Shown here: positions 17,205-26,309 of the stretch, in pieces | How positions within the stretch are numbered: position 1 is the first letter of the stretch | Layout: each line of letters opens with the position of its first letter | Assembly: GCF_022818495.1 (NCBI RefSeq) | Contig: NZ_CP089291.1 | Span: 4,481,501-4,545,500 of the forward strand | Source: Fodinisporobacter ferrooxydans | GTDB taxonomy: Bacteria > Bacillota > Bacilli > Tumebacillales > MYW30-H2 | DNA length: 64,000 bases | Direction of reading: 5' to 3' | Made by a program: the position numbers and the translations under genes | The notes under the pieces: model-generated | Database searches by the model: none | Seen by the model: only the letters and a program-made list of their open reading frames with translations | What the model was told of the DNA's origin: nothing

Positions 17205-18188
17205 TTAAACGCGGTTCAGTGTTTCTTTAACCGCCAGAATGATGTCCTCTTCTTGTGGAATGGCTGCTTTTTCCAGAATCGGATTATAGGGAATCGGAAT
17301 CGGTAATCCCCCTAACCGTTTGATTGGAGCATCCAAGTAATCAAACGCTTCACTTTCCGCAATCATGCTGGCGATTTCCCCGCCAAAACCGCCACGTTTG
17401 ACAGCTTCATGAACCACAACCAGGCGACCGGTTTTCTTTACAGAATTCACAATGGTTTCCTCATCAAGCGGAACGATTGTACGAGGATCGACAATCTCCA
17501 CACTGATCCCTTCTTTTTCGAGTTCCACGGCTGCCTGTAAAGCTTTATGGACCATAATCGCGGTCGCAACGATGGTCACATCCGTACCTTCGCGTTTGAT
17601 ATCCGCTTTGCCAAGAGGAATCGAATAGGAGCCTTCCGGTACATGATCTTTCGTTCGATAACACAATTTATGCTCATAAAAAATCACCGGATTGTCATCA
17701 TCTATCGCCGCTTTTAATAATCCTTTTGCATCATAGGCGGTGGAGGGTTGAACCACTTTAAGTCCTGGAATATGAGCCATCCAGGCTTCCAAACTTTGGG
17801 AATGTTGAGCTGCCGCTCCCGTTCCAGAACCTGCAGGTGTACGCAGAACAAACGGAACTTTTCCTTTTCCACCGAACATGTAGCGGTTTTTTGCTGCTTG
17901 GTTAATCAATTGATCCGCTGCGATCGTAATAAAATCCGAAAACTGCAATTCGATAATCGGGCGCATGCCGGTCATCGCTGCACCCACGGCAGCACCGGCA
18001 ATCGCTGCTTCCGAGATAGGGGTGTTCCGGATCCGTTCCGGTCCAAACTCCTCAATCATTCCGCGCGAAACACCAAAAGCTCCTCCATATACTCCTATAT
18101 CTTCCCCCATTAAAAATACATCCGGATTGGCGCGCATTTCTTCTTGCATTGCTTCCCGAACCGCTTCTAAGTAGGTAATTTCTCTCAT
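17205..18188 (-). CDS. acoB: TPP-dependent dehydrogenase E1 component, beta subunit (acetoin dehydrogenase type)
   Basis: The 327-residue subunit pairs with AcoA in a TPP-dependent heterotetramer. Family motifs are [17 protein letters not shown] at the start, [46 protein letters not shown] with the conserved histidine, and [23 protein letters not shown] precedes the ATG. It lies 17 bp after acoA and 13 bp before acoC. The size pattern (329 + 327 residues) suits acetoin dehydrogenase and related short E1 enzymes. Confidence 0.9.
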   Translation of the reverse strand: MREITYLEAVREAMQEEMRANPDVFLMGEDIGVYGGAFGVSRGMIEEFGPERIRNTPISEAAIAGAAVGAAMTGMRPIIELQFSDFITIAADQLINQAAKNRYMFGGKGKVPFVLRTPAGSGTGAAAQHSQSLEAWMAHIPGLKVVQPSTAYDAKGLLKAAIDDDNPVIFYEHKLCYRTKDHVPEGSYSIPLGKADIKREGTDVTIVATAIMVHKALQAAVELEKEGISVEIVDPRTIVPLDEETIVNSVKKTGRLVVVHEAVKRGGFGGEIASMIAESEAFDYLDAPIKRLGGLPIPIPYNPILEKAAIPQEEDIILAVKETLNRV

Positions 18189-18205
18189 AATATTTCCACT
18201 CCCTT

Positions 18206-19195
18206 TTAAGCGTATACGTCTTCCAAAAGCGAATCTAATGACGGCATTGGACTGTTTTCTGCAAATTTAACCGCATCTTCGATATCTTGTTTGGCACGTT
18301 GCTCAATCGATCTTGCTTGTTCTTCGTTTAAAATTCCTTCTTCAATCAAGACTTTTTCCATACGGGCAATCGGGTCACGGCGGGTTCTCCACTCCATTTC
18401 TTCTTCACGCGTCCGGTACTTTTTCCCGTCACTTTTGGAGTGTCCTTTCCAACGATATGTTTTTGCCTCAATCAACGTTGGACCTTCACCGTTTCTTGCA
18501 CGTTCGACTGCTTCTGCTGTAACTTTCATGACAGTAAAGATATCGTTTCCATCAACGACCACACCCGGAATTCCATACGATTTTGCACGATCTGCAATAT
18601 TCACAATATTAACCATTTCTTTTACCGGGCCAGACATGCCGTATTGATTGTTTTCACAGAAAAAGATAACCGGAAGTTTCCAAATGGACGCCATATTAAT
18701 CGCCTCATGAAAACTTCCTTCGTTTGTTGCCCCGTCTCCGAAAAAGGAAATAGTCACATAGCCGAGTTTTTTCATTTGGGACGTCAAAGCTGCCCCAACT
18801 GCAATGGGAATACCGCCACCTACGATCCCATTGGCACCGAGATTGCCTTTGTCGAGATCCGCAATGTGCATGGAACCGCCTTTACCCTTGCAGTAACCGG
18901 TTACACGACCGAACAATTCTGCCATCATCCGCTTCACATCGGCCCCCTTGGCTATACAATGGCCATGTCCGCGATGCGTGCTTGTAATTTTATCCCGTTC
19001 TTCTAAAACTGCAATGGCACCAGCAGCTGTTGCTTCTTGTCCAACACAAAGGTGCGTGGTTCCATGAATTAAACCTTTCGCAAAAAACTCATCTACTTTT
19101 TCATCAAAAAATCGAATGAGCCACATTTGATGAAGTAATTCCTGAAGTTTTTCCTCAGTGATTTTTTTATCATTCTGAAGGACAGAATCTATCAT
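18206..19195 (-). CDS. acoA: TPP-dependent dehydrogenase E1 component, alpha subunit (acetoin dehydrogenase type)
   Basis: The 329-residue subunit has the TPP motif [15 protein letters not shown] ending in ENNQYGMSG, the [12 protein letters not shown] region, [13 protein letters not shown] and the phosphorylation-loop-like [11 protein letters not shown]. It decarboxylates or cleaves a 2-oxo substrate (acetoin, pyruvate or a related diketone) and passes the acyl group to lipoamide. The start at 19195 follows AGGAGGAG; the frame runs on to 19252 through the promoter. No AcoR-type activator is nearby. Instead the promoter carries the same tandem operator as the glucitol-type PTS operon. Confidence 0.9.
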   Translation of the reverse strand: MIDSVLQNDKKITEEKLQELLHQMWLIRFFDEKVDEFFAKGLIHGTTHLCVGQEATAAGAIAVLEERDKITSTHRGHGHCIAKGADVKRMMAELFGRVTGYCKGKGGSMHIADLDKGNLGANGIVGGGIPIAVGAALTSQMKKLGYVTISFFGDGATNEGSFHEAINMASIWKLPVIFFCENNQYGMSGPVKEMVNIVNIADRAKSYGIPGVVVDGNDIFTVMKVTAEAVERARNGEGPTLIEAKTYRWKGHSKSDGKKYRTREEEMEWRTRRDPIARMEKVLIEEGILNEEQARSIEQRAKQDIEDAVKFAENSPMPSLDSLLEDVYA

Positions 19196-19230
19196 GTTAA
19201 CTCCTCCTCTATACAAATCAACATATTTAT

Positions 19231-19270
19231 CATTTGTTCTATTATATAACATTTGTTATAAGTATAACAA
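19231..19270 (-). promoter_or_regulatory. Promoter and tandem operator of the aco operon
   Basis: On the minus strand a -35 TTGTTA (19265-19270) and -10 TATAAT (19241-19246) are 18 bp apart. Two direct AACAAATG copies (19250-19257 and 19231-19238) start 19 bp apart, one in the spacer and one just after the -10. Both the core and the 19-bp step match the PTS promoter at 8748-8774. Confidence 0.7.
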
Positions 19271-19337
19271 GTGCTGCATTTACCGTCAATTACAAGTGTT
19301 ACAATTCTGAACAAAAGTGAAATTGCTTACATAATGA

Positions 19338-19372
19338 ATGGTAACGATCCTCGAATTTGAAATCGTTACCAT
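19338..19372. repeat. Perfect 11-bp inverted repeat between the gat and aco operons
   Basis: ATGGTAACGAT (19338-19348) and ATCGTTACCAT (19362-19372) are separated by 13 bp. No T run follows, so an operator is as likely as a terminator for the gat operon, whose last gene ends at 19472. The remaining sequence between operons shows nothing else. Confidence 0.5.
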
Positions 19373-19471
19373 ACAAATTTATGACATAAAATTTTTATGG
19401 ACTTACTTGGATAAATCGCAACCGGATTTTTAAATGTTGGAATAAAAGATGTATTCTTACCAGTATATTAC

Positions 19472-20821
19472 TTAGCTCGGAATAGATCCGTTTAATCCAT
19501 TTGTTTTCTGTTGTTTTCTTTTGCTAAGCCATGCAATGACAAGAGTGAAAATTCCGAGAAGCACGATCCCGATTATTCCAATTTTCGCTAATAACAACAG
19601 GATCAGTGTCATCGGATTCGCTCCATCCACCAGAGAAGAAATGCTGGATGCACCATCAGGAAATTTAAAGCCGGATTGTTTCGCCGCTATTGTAAACAAC
19701 GGGGATACCCAAGTCGCGATATACAAACCAATTCCAATTGATATCGCACCAGCTAGTACTGTTTGGATGACGTTACCGCGGAAAATTGGAACCAGCAATG
19801 CGACAATAAACGGTATGGTTGCTAAGTCCCCGAAAGGCAACACACGGTTTCCCGGAAGGATTACAGCCAATATCAGGGTAATTGGAACAAGTATCAAAGA
19901 GCTAGAAATATTGGCTTGATCACCAACGGCAATAGCTGAATCCATCCCAATATAAAAATCGCGACCCGGAAATCTCTTGCGCACAAATTCACCGGCTACT
20001 TCAGAAACAGGTATGAGTCCTTCCATCAATATAGAGACGGTACGTGGCAATAGCATCATAACAGCTGCCAGAGAGACACCCAATTGAAGCGTTTTTGTGA
20101 CATCATAGCCGGCGAGTATTCCTATGATGATACCGAGAATCAATGCAAGTATATTACTATCCCCTAACAACCCTAACTTCTTTTGTAACGTTTCTGAATC
20201 CGCTTTCCACGAACGGACTCCTGGGATTCGATCAAAAAGCCATTTTAAAGGAAGTCCGATTAAATAATACGGGATTGAAGTACCGTGTGGAAAAGTTATA
20301 TTGGGATAACCATAGTATTTTTCAACCCAAATCGCCGATTTATCTGCAATTACAAGCAGAATAATCATATGCACACCAGCGGTAATTACACCATTTAAAA
20401 AACTGTTTGTTAAAATGGACACCAAAGCGCCCGTAAATGCTATGTGCCAATAATTCCACAAATCAATATCAAACGTTTTTGTTAAGCCAAAAACCAACAT
20501 TAAAATATTGACAACAAGTCCAATTGGGATTGCCAAAGATCCGACATGTGAACCAAAAGCTATCGCTGACGTAGCTGGCCATCCGACATCAATGATGTCA
20601 AGATGAATCCCTATGCGGTGTACCATATCTTGTGCTGCGGGACCTAGATTGTTTACTAATAGGCCAATAACCAAATTGATTCCAATAAAACCGATACCTA
20701 CAGTCAGACCTGACCGAAATGCACGCCCTGGCTTTTCTCCAAGTATCAATGCAAGAATAAATATCAGGACAGGAACAACTACGGAAGGACCCAAATTTAC
20801 GATCCAGTTAATGACTGACAC
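19472..20821 (-). CDS. gatC: PTS galactitol-type transporter, EIIC subunit
   Basis: The 449-residue integral membrane protein has about ten hydrophobic segments and galactitol-family sequences such as FRSGLTVGIGFIGINLV, PATSAIAFGSHVGSLAIPIGL (read across residues 79-99) and NISSSLILVPITLILA. It is the permease of a PTS that imports a hexitol, pentitol or ketose while it is phosphorylated. It starts at GTG 20821 after AAAAGGGGTG. It is the last gene of the regulator-gatA-gatB-gatC operon. The substrate may not be galactitol: pentitol PTS systems belong to the same family. Confidence 0.88.
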   Translation of the reverse strand: MSVINWIVNLGPSVVVPVLIFILALILGEKPGRAFRSGLTVGIGFIGINLVIGLLVNNLGPAAQDMVHRIGIHLDIIDVGWPATSAIAFGSHVGSLAIPIGLVVNILMLVFGLTKTFDIDLWNYWHIAFTGALVSILTNSFLNGVITAGVHMIILLVIADKSAIWVEKYYGYPNITFPHGTSIPYYLIGLPLKWLFDRIPGVRSWKADSETLQKKLGLLGDSNILALILGIIIGILAGYDVTKTLQLGVSLAAVMMLLPRTVSILMEGLIPVSEVAGEFVRKRFPGRDFYIGMDSAIAVGDQANISSSLILVPITLILAVILPGNRVLPFGDLATIPFIVALLVPIFRGNVIQTVLAGAISIGIGLYIATWVSPLFTIAAKQSGFKFPDGASSISSLVDGANPMTLILLLLAKIGIIGIVLLGIFTLVIAWLSKRKQQKTNGLNGSIPS

Positions 20822-20933
20822 AGTGCAACACCCCTTTTAAAGATAAATAATTCTGTCTGCGATTGCAGAGAAGATTCATTGTTGCCAATTTAATACCCAA
20901 TGTGCCGATAATGAATCTGCTCTAACTACATGG

Positions 20934-21212
20934 TTAACTTAAATGTTGAAGAATCTCCGAAAATACTTTTTCTTGGCCTATCCCCGTTAACAGTGGCAGT
21001 GCATTCACAACCGGAACTGATACATCAGCAGTTACTTTTGTCGTGGCAACTATCAAATTCACTTGCGCACTTAAACTTTTAACCTCCATAACCTTACCCT
21101 GCAGAATTTCAGCTTCAATTCCTTTTTCTTTTAGAAAAACAGATAATTTTTTGTTTACAACAGTGGATGTAGCGACACCAGTACCGCACACTACTAGAAT
21201 ACGTTTTTTCAT
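20934..21212 (-). CDS. gatB: PTS galactitol-type transporter, EIIB subunit
   Basis: The 92-residue cytoplasmic phosphocarrier has the phosphocysteine loop LVVCGTGVATSTVV (C9) of the GatB family. It passes phosphate from GatA to the sugar in GatC. It lies 3 bp after gatA, and a 112-bp gap with no named feature separates it from gatC. Confidence 0.88.
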   Translation of the reverse strand: MKKRILVVCGTGVATSTVVNKKLSVFLKEKGIEAEILQGKVMEVKSLSAQVNLIVATTKVTADVSVPVVNALPLLTGIGQEKVFSEILQHLS

Positions 21213-21215
21213 TTT

Positions 21216-21725
21216 TTAAACTCCTCCCATTTTTCCGTTAATGCTATTACCATCAAATAGTTCATTATTTAACAAATTTGCTATTTCATGAGCATCACCC
21301 AAACCTTTAATATGATTTAGTAAATAATACTTTTGAAATATCGACATTAAGTTTTGCAAAAATTCTAAATGTAAATTAGGATCCTTGACTGCGAGTACGA
21401 AAACAATCTCAACTTCGACGTTTCCTCCATCAGAACCCATTTCCTCGAACTGGACATTATTTTCCAATACTCCTACGGCAATTGTAGTTTCATTCACATA
21501 CTTTGAATCTGTATGCGGAATTGCGACCCCTATTATTTCTGTTCGTATTCCGGTTGGAAAATCATTTTCTCTTTGCTGAAGTGCTTCTGTATAGCCTGTT
21601 TTAGCATATCCCTTGTTTTCAAGCAGTTCTCCTAAAGTTCTTAGAACCTCTTGTTTCGTATTGCACTTCATATTTACCAAAATTAGATTTTCATCAAACT
21701 TAGTAAAATTTTTTACTGTAGGCAC
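21216..21725 (-). CDS. gatA: PTS fructose/galactitol-type EIIA subunit
   Basis: The 169-residue EIIA of the mannitol/fructose fold has the phosphohistidine in GVAIPHTDSKY (near residue 71). It starts at GTG 21725 after GGAGAG. A 12-bp palindrome CGTCCCGGGACG at 21749-21760 lies in the short gap after the regulator gene and may form a small hairpin. Confidence 0.86.
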   Translation of the reverse strand: MPTVKNFTKFDENLILVNMKCNTKQEVLRTLGELLENKGYAKTGYTEALQQRENDFPTGIRTEIIGVAIPHTDSKYVNETTIAVGVLENNVQFEEMGSDGGNVEVEIVFVLAVKDPNLHLEFLQNLMSIFQKYYLLNHIKGLGDAHEIANLLNNELFDGNSINGKMGGV

Positions 21726-21802
21726 CTTTCTCTCTCCTCATGTAAATGCGTCCCGGGACGGTATTGCCCATATCATATTTTCGCCTTTCGTTTAGTGAAA
21801 TA

Positions 21803-23866
21803 TCAGATGACAACGCCCTCAGAGTATTTTTTGATAATTTTAACAATCTCCTTTTTTTGTTTCGACTCAATAATAGTTGTGACATCTTGTTCCGCACCAA
21901 ATAAATTAGTGAGCTGCATCAAGGCTTTGAAATGGCTCTTTTTATCGGTTGCCGCTATTACTACAACGATATTTACCTGCTTGTCTTTTGAAAACTCTAC
22001 ACCTTGCTCCAATCTTAAAAGACTCATCGACAGTTTACTGACACCAGCTTCCGGATCTGCATGAGGAATCGCACATCGCGGAGCAATTACTATATATGGA
22101 TCGCTCGGCTGATACATTTGTATCATGGCGTCAACGTAGCCGGGGTGAATTGAGTTGTTTCTCAATAGAGGCTCAGCAGCTGTACGAATCGCTTTCTCCC
22201 AGGACACCACGTATTTTTCGAGTACAATTGTTTCTTCCGTAATAAGTTCGTCTAGCGATGGTTTCACGGCACGTTTCTCTTTCGGAGCATAATGGATATG
22301 TTCCTTTTTAAAATAATCTTGCAAAGACTTTTTAAGTTCATCTTCATTTAGAATCGTTGCATATTCTTTAATTACTGTAATTAAACTGTCTGTATCAAAA
22401 TTTATTGGAGTATATCCATATAGCTCTTGCATAACCCTAACTCTTAACCCATGTTTTTCTTCATCATTTAAAAGCGGACTCACAATAAACAATTCTTTAT
22501 CAGAATGAATCACCTGTGTTGAAAATATGAGATCATAATCAAACGTATACTGATTAAATTCTCGGATTGAGAGGCTATCAAGAAAAAGAAATTCCGGAAA
22601 TATCTCCCTTAGTGTTTCAAATAATAGCTTTGATACAGATACCCCATTCTGGCAAACAACAACTACCCGTATTCTATTTTTTATTTCTTGCCCTTGTTTT
22701 CTTAACCAACCACCTAGTAACATCGTTAAATAAGCACATTCACTTTCCGGAATTTCACAGCCAATCAGATGTATTATGGATTGTGCTGCTTTTTTTACAA
22801 GGTGGTGTAATTCTCGATAATCATTTTGAATGATTTCCTGTAATGGGTTATCCATAATTAACCCAAATTTAATTCGATAAAAAGCAGGCTTAAAGTGTTG
22901 ATACAATTCCATCAATAAATCATCTTTTTTTTGCAGCTGAACACATGCCAACCTCTCAAAAGATAGGAGAAGATTTTCCAATGAACGAATGACACTTTCC
23001 ATTACTTTTTCATCTAAATTTTTAGTATTTGAAACATTTGTCGATAATATTAACACCGTTAAAAATAATTCGTCATATTCATCAAGATCGGTAGTATCTG
23101 AGAAAAAATTTTTTACAGCTTGAAACTCTATGGTATTTTGCAATTCATGGTCATAAATATTTAAGTGAACCAATTTTTTATTTTTTTTAATTCTCCTTAG
23201 GATCAAAACCATGATATAGGGCATGGAAAGCATTTTCTCATCTGTGAATTGCACCTGTAGGTAGGTTTCAAGCTTATCAAATCGTCTACTGACATCTTCA
23301 ATTTCTTCGTCTGTTATATTACCAATCTTCAAAATCCATTTTTTTCCGTATGGCATTTTAACAATACGATTCACTACTTCAATAATTAAACAACGTTTAT
23401 TAAATTCTTCACCTCCTATATAATAACCATTCTGCCTTGTGTAATTAATTTCCAACTGATAGGAAAGAATGGTTTGTTGTGCGAACTTCAAATCATTGAG
23501 AACTGTATTTTTGCTTACCCTCAGTGCACTCGTAAGATGAAGTAATGATAATTCCTCCGTACGACTTAATAGATAAAGCAGTAATAAATCGCTTCTTTCT
23601 TTTTCAGTAGGATAGTACTCATAAACAGATGAGTCGGGACTAAGTTCCGGAAATCTCTCATACAAGACCGAATCTACAAGGAAAATACCTTGACGGTTCT
23701 TTTTAATGGTGGGCAAATTGTTTCTTACCAACCAATCATTGATCTTATCAATGCTGTAGTTAATTTGCCTACGAGTTAATTTAACTTTTTTTTCTAAAAC
23801 ACAGCTTTTTAATCCTGGAGACATTAAAATTTCCCTGAGTAATGAACTGCTTCGATCATCCAACAC
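21803..23866 (-). CDS. PRD-domain transcriptional regulator with EIIB- and EIIA-like domains (MtlR/LicR type)
   Basis: The 687-residue regulator has an N-terminal helix-turn-helix region (LRVSKNTVLNDLKFAQ near residue 105), two PTS-regulation domains (about 180-395) with conserved histidines, a GatB-like IIB domain with VVVVCQNGVSVSKLL (about 400-490), and a C-terminal EIIA domain with IAPRCAIPHADPEAG (about 540-687). Such proteins activate PTS operons and are tuned by phosphorylation through HPr and their cognate EIIB. It is first in the gat operon and most probably controls it. No RNA antiterminator site was found, so a DNA-binding activator is more likely than an antiterminator. Confidence 0.87.
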   Translation of the reverse strand: MLDDRSSSLLREILMSPGLKSCVLEKKVKLTRRQINYSIDKINDWLVRNNLPTIKKNRQGIFLVDSVLYERFPELSPDSSVYEYYPTEKERSDLLLLYLLSRTEELSLLHLTSALRVSKNTVLNDLKFAQQTILSYQLEINYTRQNGYYIGGEEFNKRCLIIEVVNRIVKMPYGKKWILKIGNITDEEIEDVSRRFDKLETYLQVQFTDEKMLSMPYIMVLILRRIKKNKKLVHLNIYDHELQNTIEFQAVKNFFSDTTDLDEYDELFLTVLILSTNVSNTKNLDEKVMESVIRSLENLLLSFERLACVQLQKKDDLLMELYQHFKPAFYRIKFGLIMDNPLQEIIQNDYRELHHLVKKAAQSIIHLIGCEIPESECAYLTMLLGGWLRKQGQEIKNRIRVVVVCQNGVSVSKLLFETLREIFPEFLFLDSLSIREFNQYTFDYDLIFSTQVIHSDKELFIVSPLLNDEEKHGLRVRVMQELYGYTPINFDTDSLITVIKEYATILNEDELKKSLQDYFKKEHIHYAPKEKRAVKPSLDELITEETIVLEKYVVSWEKAIRTAAEPLLRNNSIHPGYVDAMIQMYQPSDPYIVIAPRCAIPHADPEAGVSKLSMSLLRLEQGVEFSKDKQVNIVVVIAATDKKSHFKALMQLTNLFGAEQDVTTIIESKQKKEIVKIIKKYSEGVVI

Positions 23867-24036
23867 TTCATCCCCCCTCTCTGTAATTTAATCATAGCGC
23901 ATGCTGGTACATTTTTATATTTGCTTTTGTTTCACTTTTTGTTTTACGAATTGTTCAATATTGTGATGAATGCAATTGAACCTATTTCGGTTGATACTGG
24001 TCAAAAATAAGTTCGACGGTTGTACCTATGGCGAAA

Positions 24037-24062
24037 CAAAAAAACCTGGAAATTTTCCCAGG
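24037..24062 (-). terminator. Terminator of the kinase/aldolase operon
   Basis: CCTGG (24045-24049) and CCAGG (24058-24062) close a short hairpin that on the minus strand is followed by TTTTTTTG. It lies 130 bp after the rhamnulokinase-like stop. The rest of the 23867-24193 gap is AT-rich upstream sequence of the PRD regulator, with no recognisable promoter. Confidence 0.6.
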
Positions 24063-24193
24063 AATGAATTTTATACAATGTGTAAATACTATAGAAATGA
24101 ACCAATTTCATAACTGCATTTTTCCAGAAAGACAATGTTGATCCTTATCAAATATGATTGAGGAACGATTGTAGATGGGATAAAGCTTCGCCA

Positions 24194-25681
24194 TTATGAA
24201 ATTCTCTCACTTATCAAAGAAATAAATTTTTGGTAGTTTTCTTCCCAAAGTTCAATATTTTGTGGTTCATAAACTTGTATAGGAAACGATTGTTGTACTA
24301 ATAATCGAATTTCGCTCAGGTCTTTTAACTCACCTTTGGCATATAATTGCATTAAGATATTTCCAATCCCAGTAGCTTCAGAAGATCCTGCGATAACTGG
24401 TATACCCGTGGCGTTCGCAGTAAATTGACAAAGTAATGAATTATTCACTCCACCACCAACAATATATACAGCATTCATCTTATTCCCTAACACATCTTCC
24501 AATTGTTTCAATACTGTGCAGAACTTAAAGGCTAAACTTTCTAAAATACACCGAATAATTTCACCTTTCTCCTGCGGCACTGGGAGCTTTCTTTGCAGAC
24601 ACCACGACTGGATTCTTTTCATCATATGACCCGGTTCCAAAAAACAAGGATCGTCCGGATCAAACATAGTTAAAAACGGGCTCGCTTGCTCTGCCATATC
24701 AACCATATCCTTAAAATTGATATCGAGTCCACTCTCAACCCATTCTCTTCTAGTCTCCTGCAGCAACCACAACCCCATGACATTTTTCAATAATCGGATC
24801 GTCCCAAACACTCCACCTTCATTGCTCATGTTGTACGCGAGTGTTTTTTCATTAATAATCGGCTGAGGAATTTCTGCACCAACTAAGGACCAGGTACCAC
24901 ATGAGATGAACATAAAAGCAGAAGAATTCTCCAATACAGGAACACTCAAGACCGCTGAGGCTGTATCGTGTGTGGCGACAGCTATCACTTCCAAATCCGG
25001 CAGATTTACTTCCTTTGCAACGGAAGGAAGTAATTTTCCTAGCCTTGTCCCCGGATGAATAATATCTGTGAATAGATCACGGTTTAAATGAAGAGCCTTC
25101 AGAATATCAACATCCCAATTTTGTTGGTCCGCATTTAAAAGCTGTGTTGTCGTTGCAATGGTATATTCACTGCCTATTATCCCTGTTAAAAAACTATGAA
25201 ATAAATCCGGCATCATAAGAAACGCTTGTGCAAAATCAAAAACGTAGGAATGTTCCTTTTTCATGATTGCGAGTTGATAAATTGTATTAATTTGTAACAA
25301 CTGAATACCTGTTTTACGAAACAAGTACTCATCCGATAATACCTTCCGAACATAATCAAATCCATCTTTATTGATTGGGTCTCGGTAATTGCGTGGAGCT
25401 ACCAACAACTCTCCAGCTGATCCAATGAATCCTCCATCAAGTCCCCATGTGTCGATGCCGAGCGTTTGTATCGACCCGACTGCGGAATTTCCGGCTATCC
25501 GGAGGCCACACTGAAGTTCATAAAACAATCTAGGAAAATCCCAATATAAACGATTTCTCATTCGCACGGGATAGTTGGGAAAGCGATGGATTTCCGAAAC
25601 TCGAATGTTTGTCCCATCAAAATCCCCACGTAAAATCCGTCCGCTGCTTGCACCAAAATCAGCTGCGAGATGATGTATCAT
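24194..25681 (-). CDS. rhaB: FGGY sugar kinase, rhamnulokinase-like
   Basis: The 495-residue kinase begins HHLAADFGASSGRILRG, the RhaB form of the FGGY phosphate-binding loop, and has GIDTWGLDGGFIG, AVATHDTASAVLSVP, FISCGTWSLVG and YIVGGGVNNSLLCQ, all typical of rhamnulokinases. It should phosphorylate a ketose such as L-rhamnulose at C1 for cleavage by the class II aldolase upstream in the operon. No rhamnose isomerase (RhaA) is present, so the substrate may be a related ketose. Confidence 0.8.
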   Translation of the reverse strand: MIHHLAADFGASSGRILRGDFDGTNIRVSEIHRFPNYPVRMRNRLYWDFPRLFYELQCGLRIAGNSAVGSIQTLGIDTWGLDGGFIGSAGELLVAPRNYRDPINKDGFDYVRKVLSDEYLFRKTGIQLLQINTIYQLAIMKKEHSYVFDFAQAFLMMPDLFHSFLTGIIGSEYTIATTTQLLNADQQNWDVDILKALHLNRDLFTDIIHPGTRLGKLLPSVAKEVNLPDLEVIAVATHDTASAVLSVPVLENSSAFMFISCGTWSLVGAEIPQPIINEKTLAYNMSNEGGVFGTIRLLKNVMGLWLLQETRREWVESGLDINFKDMVDMAEQASPFLTMFDPDDPCFLEPGHMMKRIQSWCLQRKLPVPQEKGEIIRCILESLAFKFCTVLKQLEDVLGNKMNAVYIVGGGVNNSLLCQFTANATGIPVIAGSSEATGIGNILMQLYAKGELKDLSEIRLLVQQSFPIQVYEPQNIELWEENYQKFISLISERIS

Positions 25682-25694
25682 ATTCCTCCCCCCA

Positions 25695-26309
25695 TCAGGT
25701 TAGGTTGACCCCTTGAATTTTAAACGTATCATCAGATACCCACTCAAGTATATTGAGACATGCGTTTGACTGTATAATTGTCCGATAGCTGTTTATTGGC
25801 GCTTTGAGGATTGCCATAAACATCAAGCGATTGATCGTATTGTGTGCAACAATTGCAAGTTTTCCACCCTTGTATTTCATGGAAAGCTCTTGGAGTTTTT
25901 GAAAGGCTCTGGACTGGGAATCCTGCAAGTCTTCTCCTCCTGGAATCGCTGTTTCAGCGGGGGACTGCACCCATGCCTCATACAAGTCACCATATTGTTG
26001 ATGTACTTCTGGCTTGGTAAGGCCCTCCCAATCGCCAAAACCAACTTCTTGAAATGCGTCAAATCGTTCAAACAAGGGATGATAGCCCGCTGCTTCCTGT
26101 ACATGAAATATCTCTTGGGCCGTTTGTCTCGAACGAACGAGTCCGGAATGAAAAATTGCATCTAAAGAAATATCTTTCAGCTGATTCGCCGCTCGTTTCG
26201 CCTGCTGAATACCTTTCGCTGTCAATTCTACATCCGCCGTTCCACAAAAACGATCTCCTTGCTCATTCCACACAGTCTGTCCGTGTCGAAGCAGATAAAT
26301 AGTGGTCAC
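25695..26309 (-). CDS. Histidine phosphatase (phosphoglycerate-mutase-like)
   Basis: The 204-residue protein begins TTIYLLRHGQTVWNEQGD with the catalytic LRHG histidine. It has the later VAHNTINR histidine motif and a glutamate in VGFGDWEGLTKPE. Members dephosphorylate small sugar phosphates or other metabolites. The gene overlaps the preceding kinase by 4 bp (ATGA), so the two are translationally coupled. A role in removing toxic sugar phosphates of this pathway is inferred from context. Confidence 0.82.
   Translation of the reverse strand: MTTIYLLRHGQTVWNEQGDRFCGTADVELTAKGIQQAKRAANQLKDISLDAIFHSGLVRSRQTAQEIFHVQEAAGYHPLFERFDAFQEVGFGDWEGLTKPEVHQQYGDLYEAWVQSPAETAIPGGEDLQDSQSRAFQKLQELSMKYKGGKLAIVAHNTINRLMFMAILKAPINSYRTIIQSNACLNILEWVSDDTFKIQGVNLT

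Noticed and set aside
21803-23866. BglG-type RNA antiterminator
   Set aside because: There is no CAT RNA-binding domain; the N-terminus is a helix-turn-helix and no RAT-like site was found.
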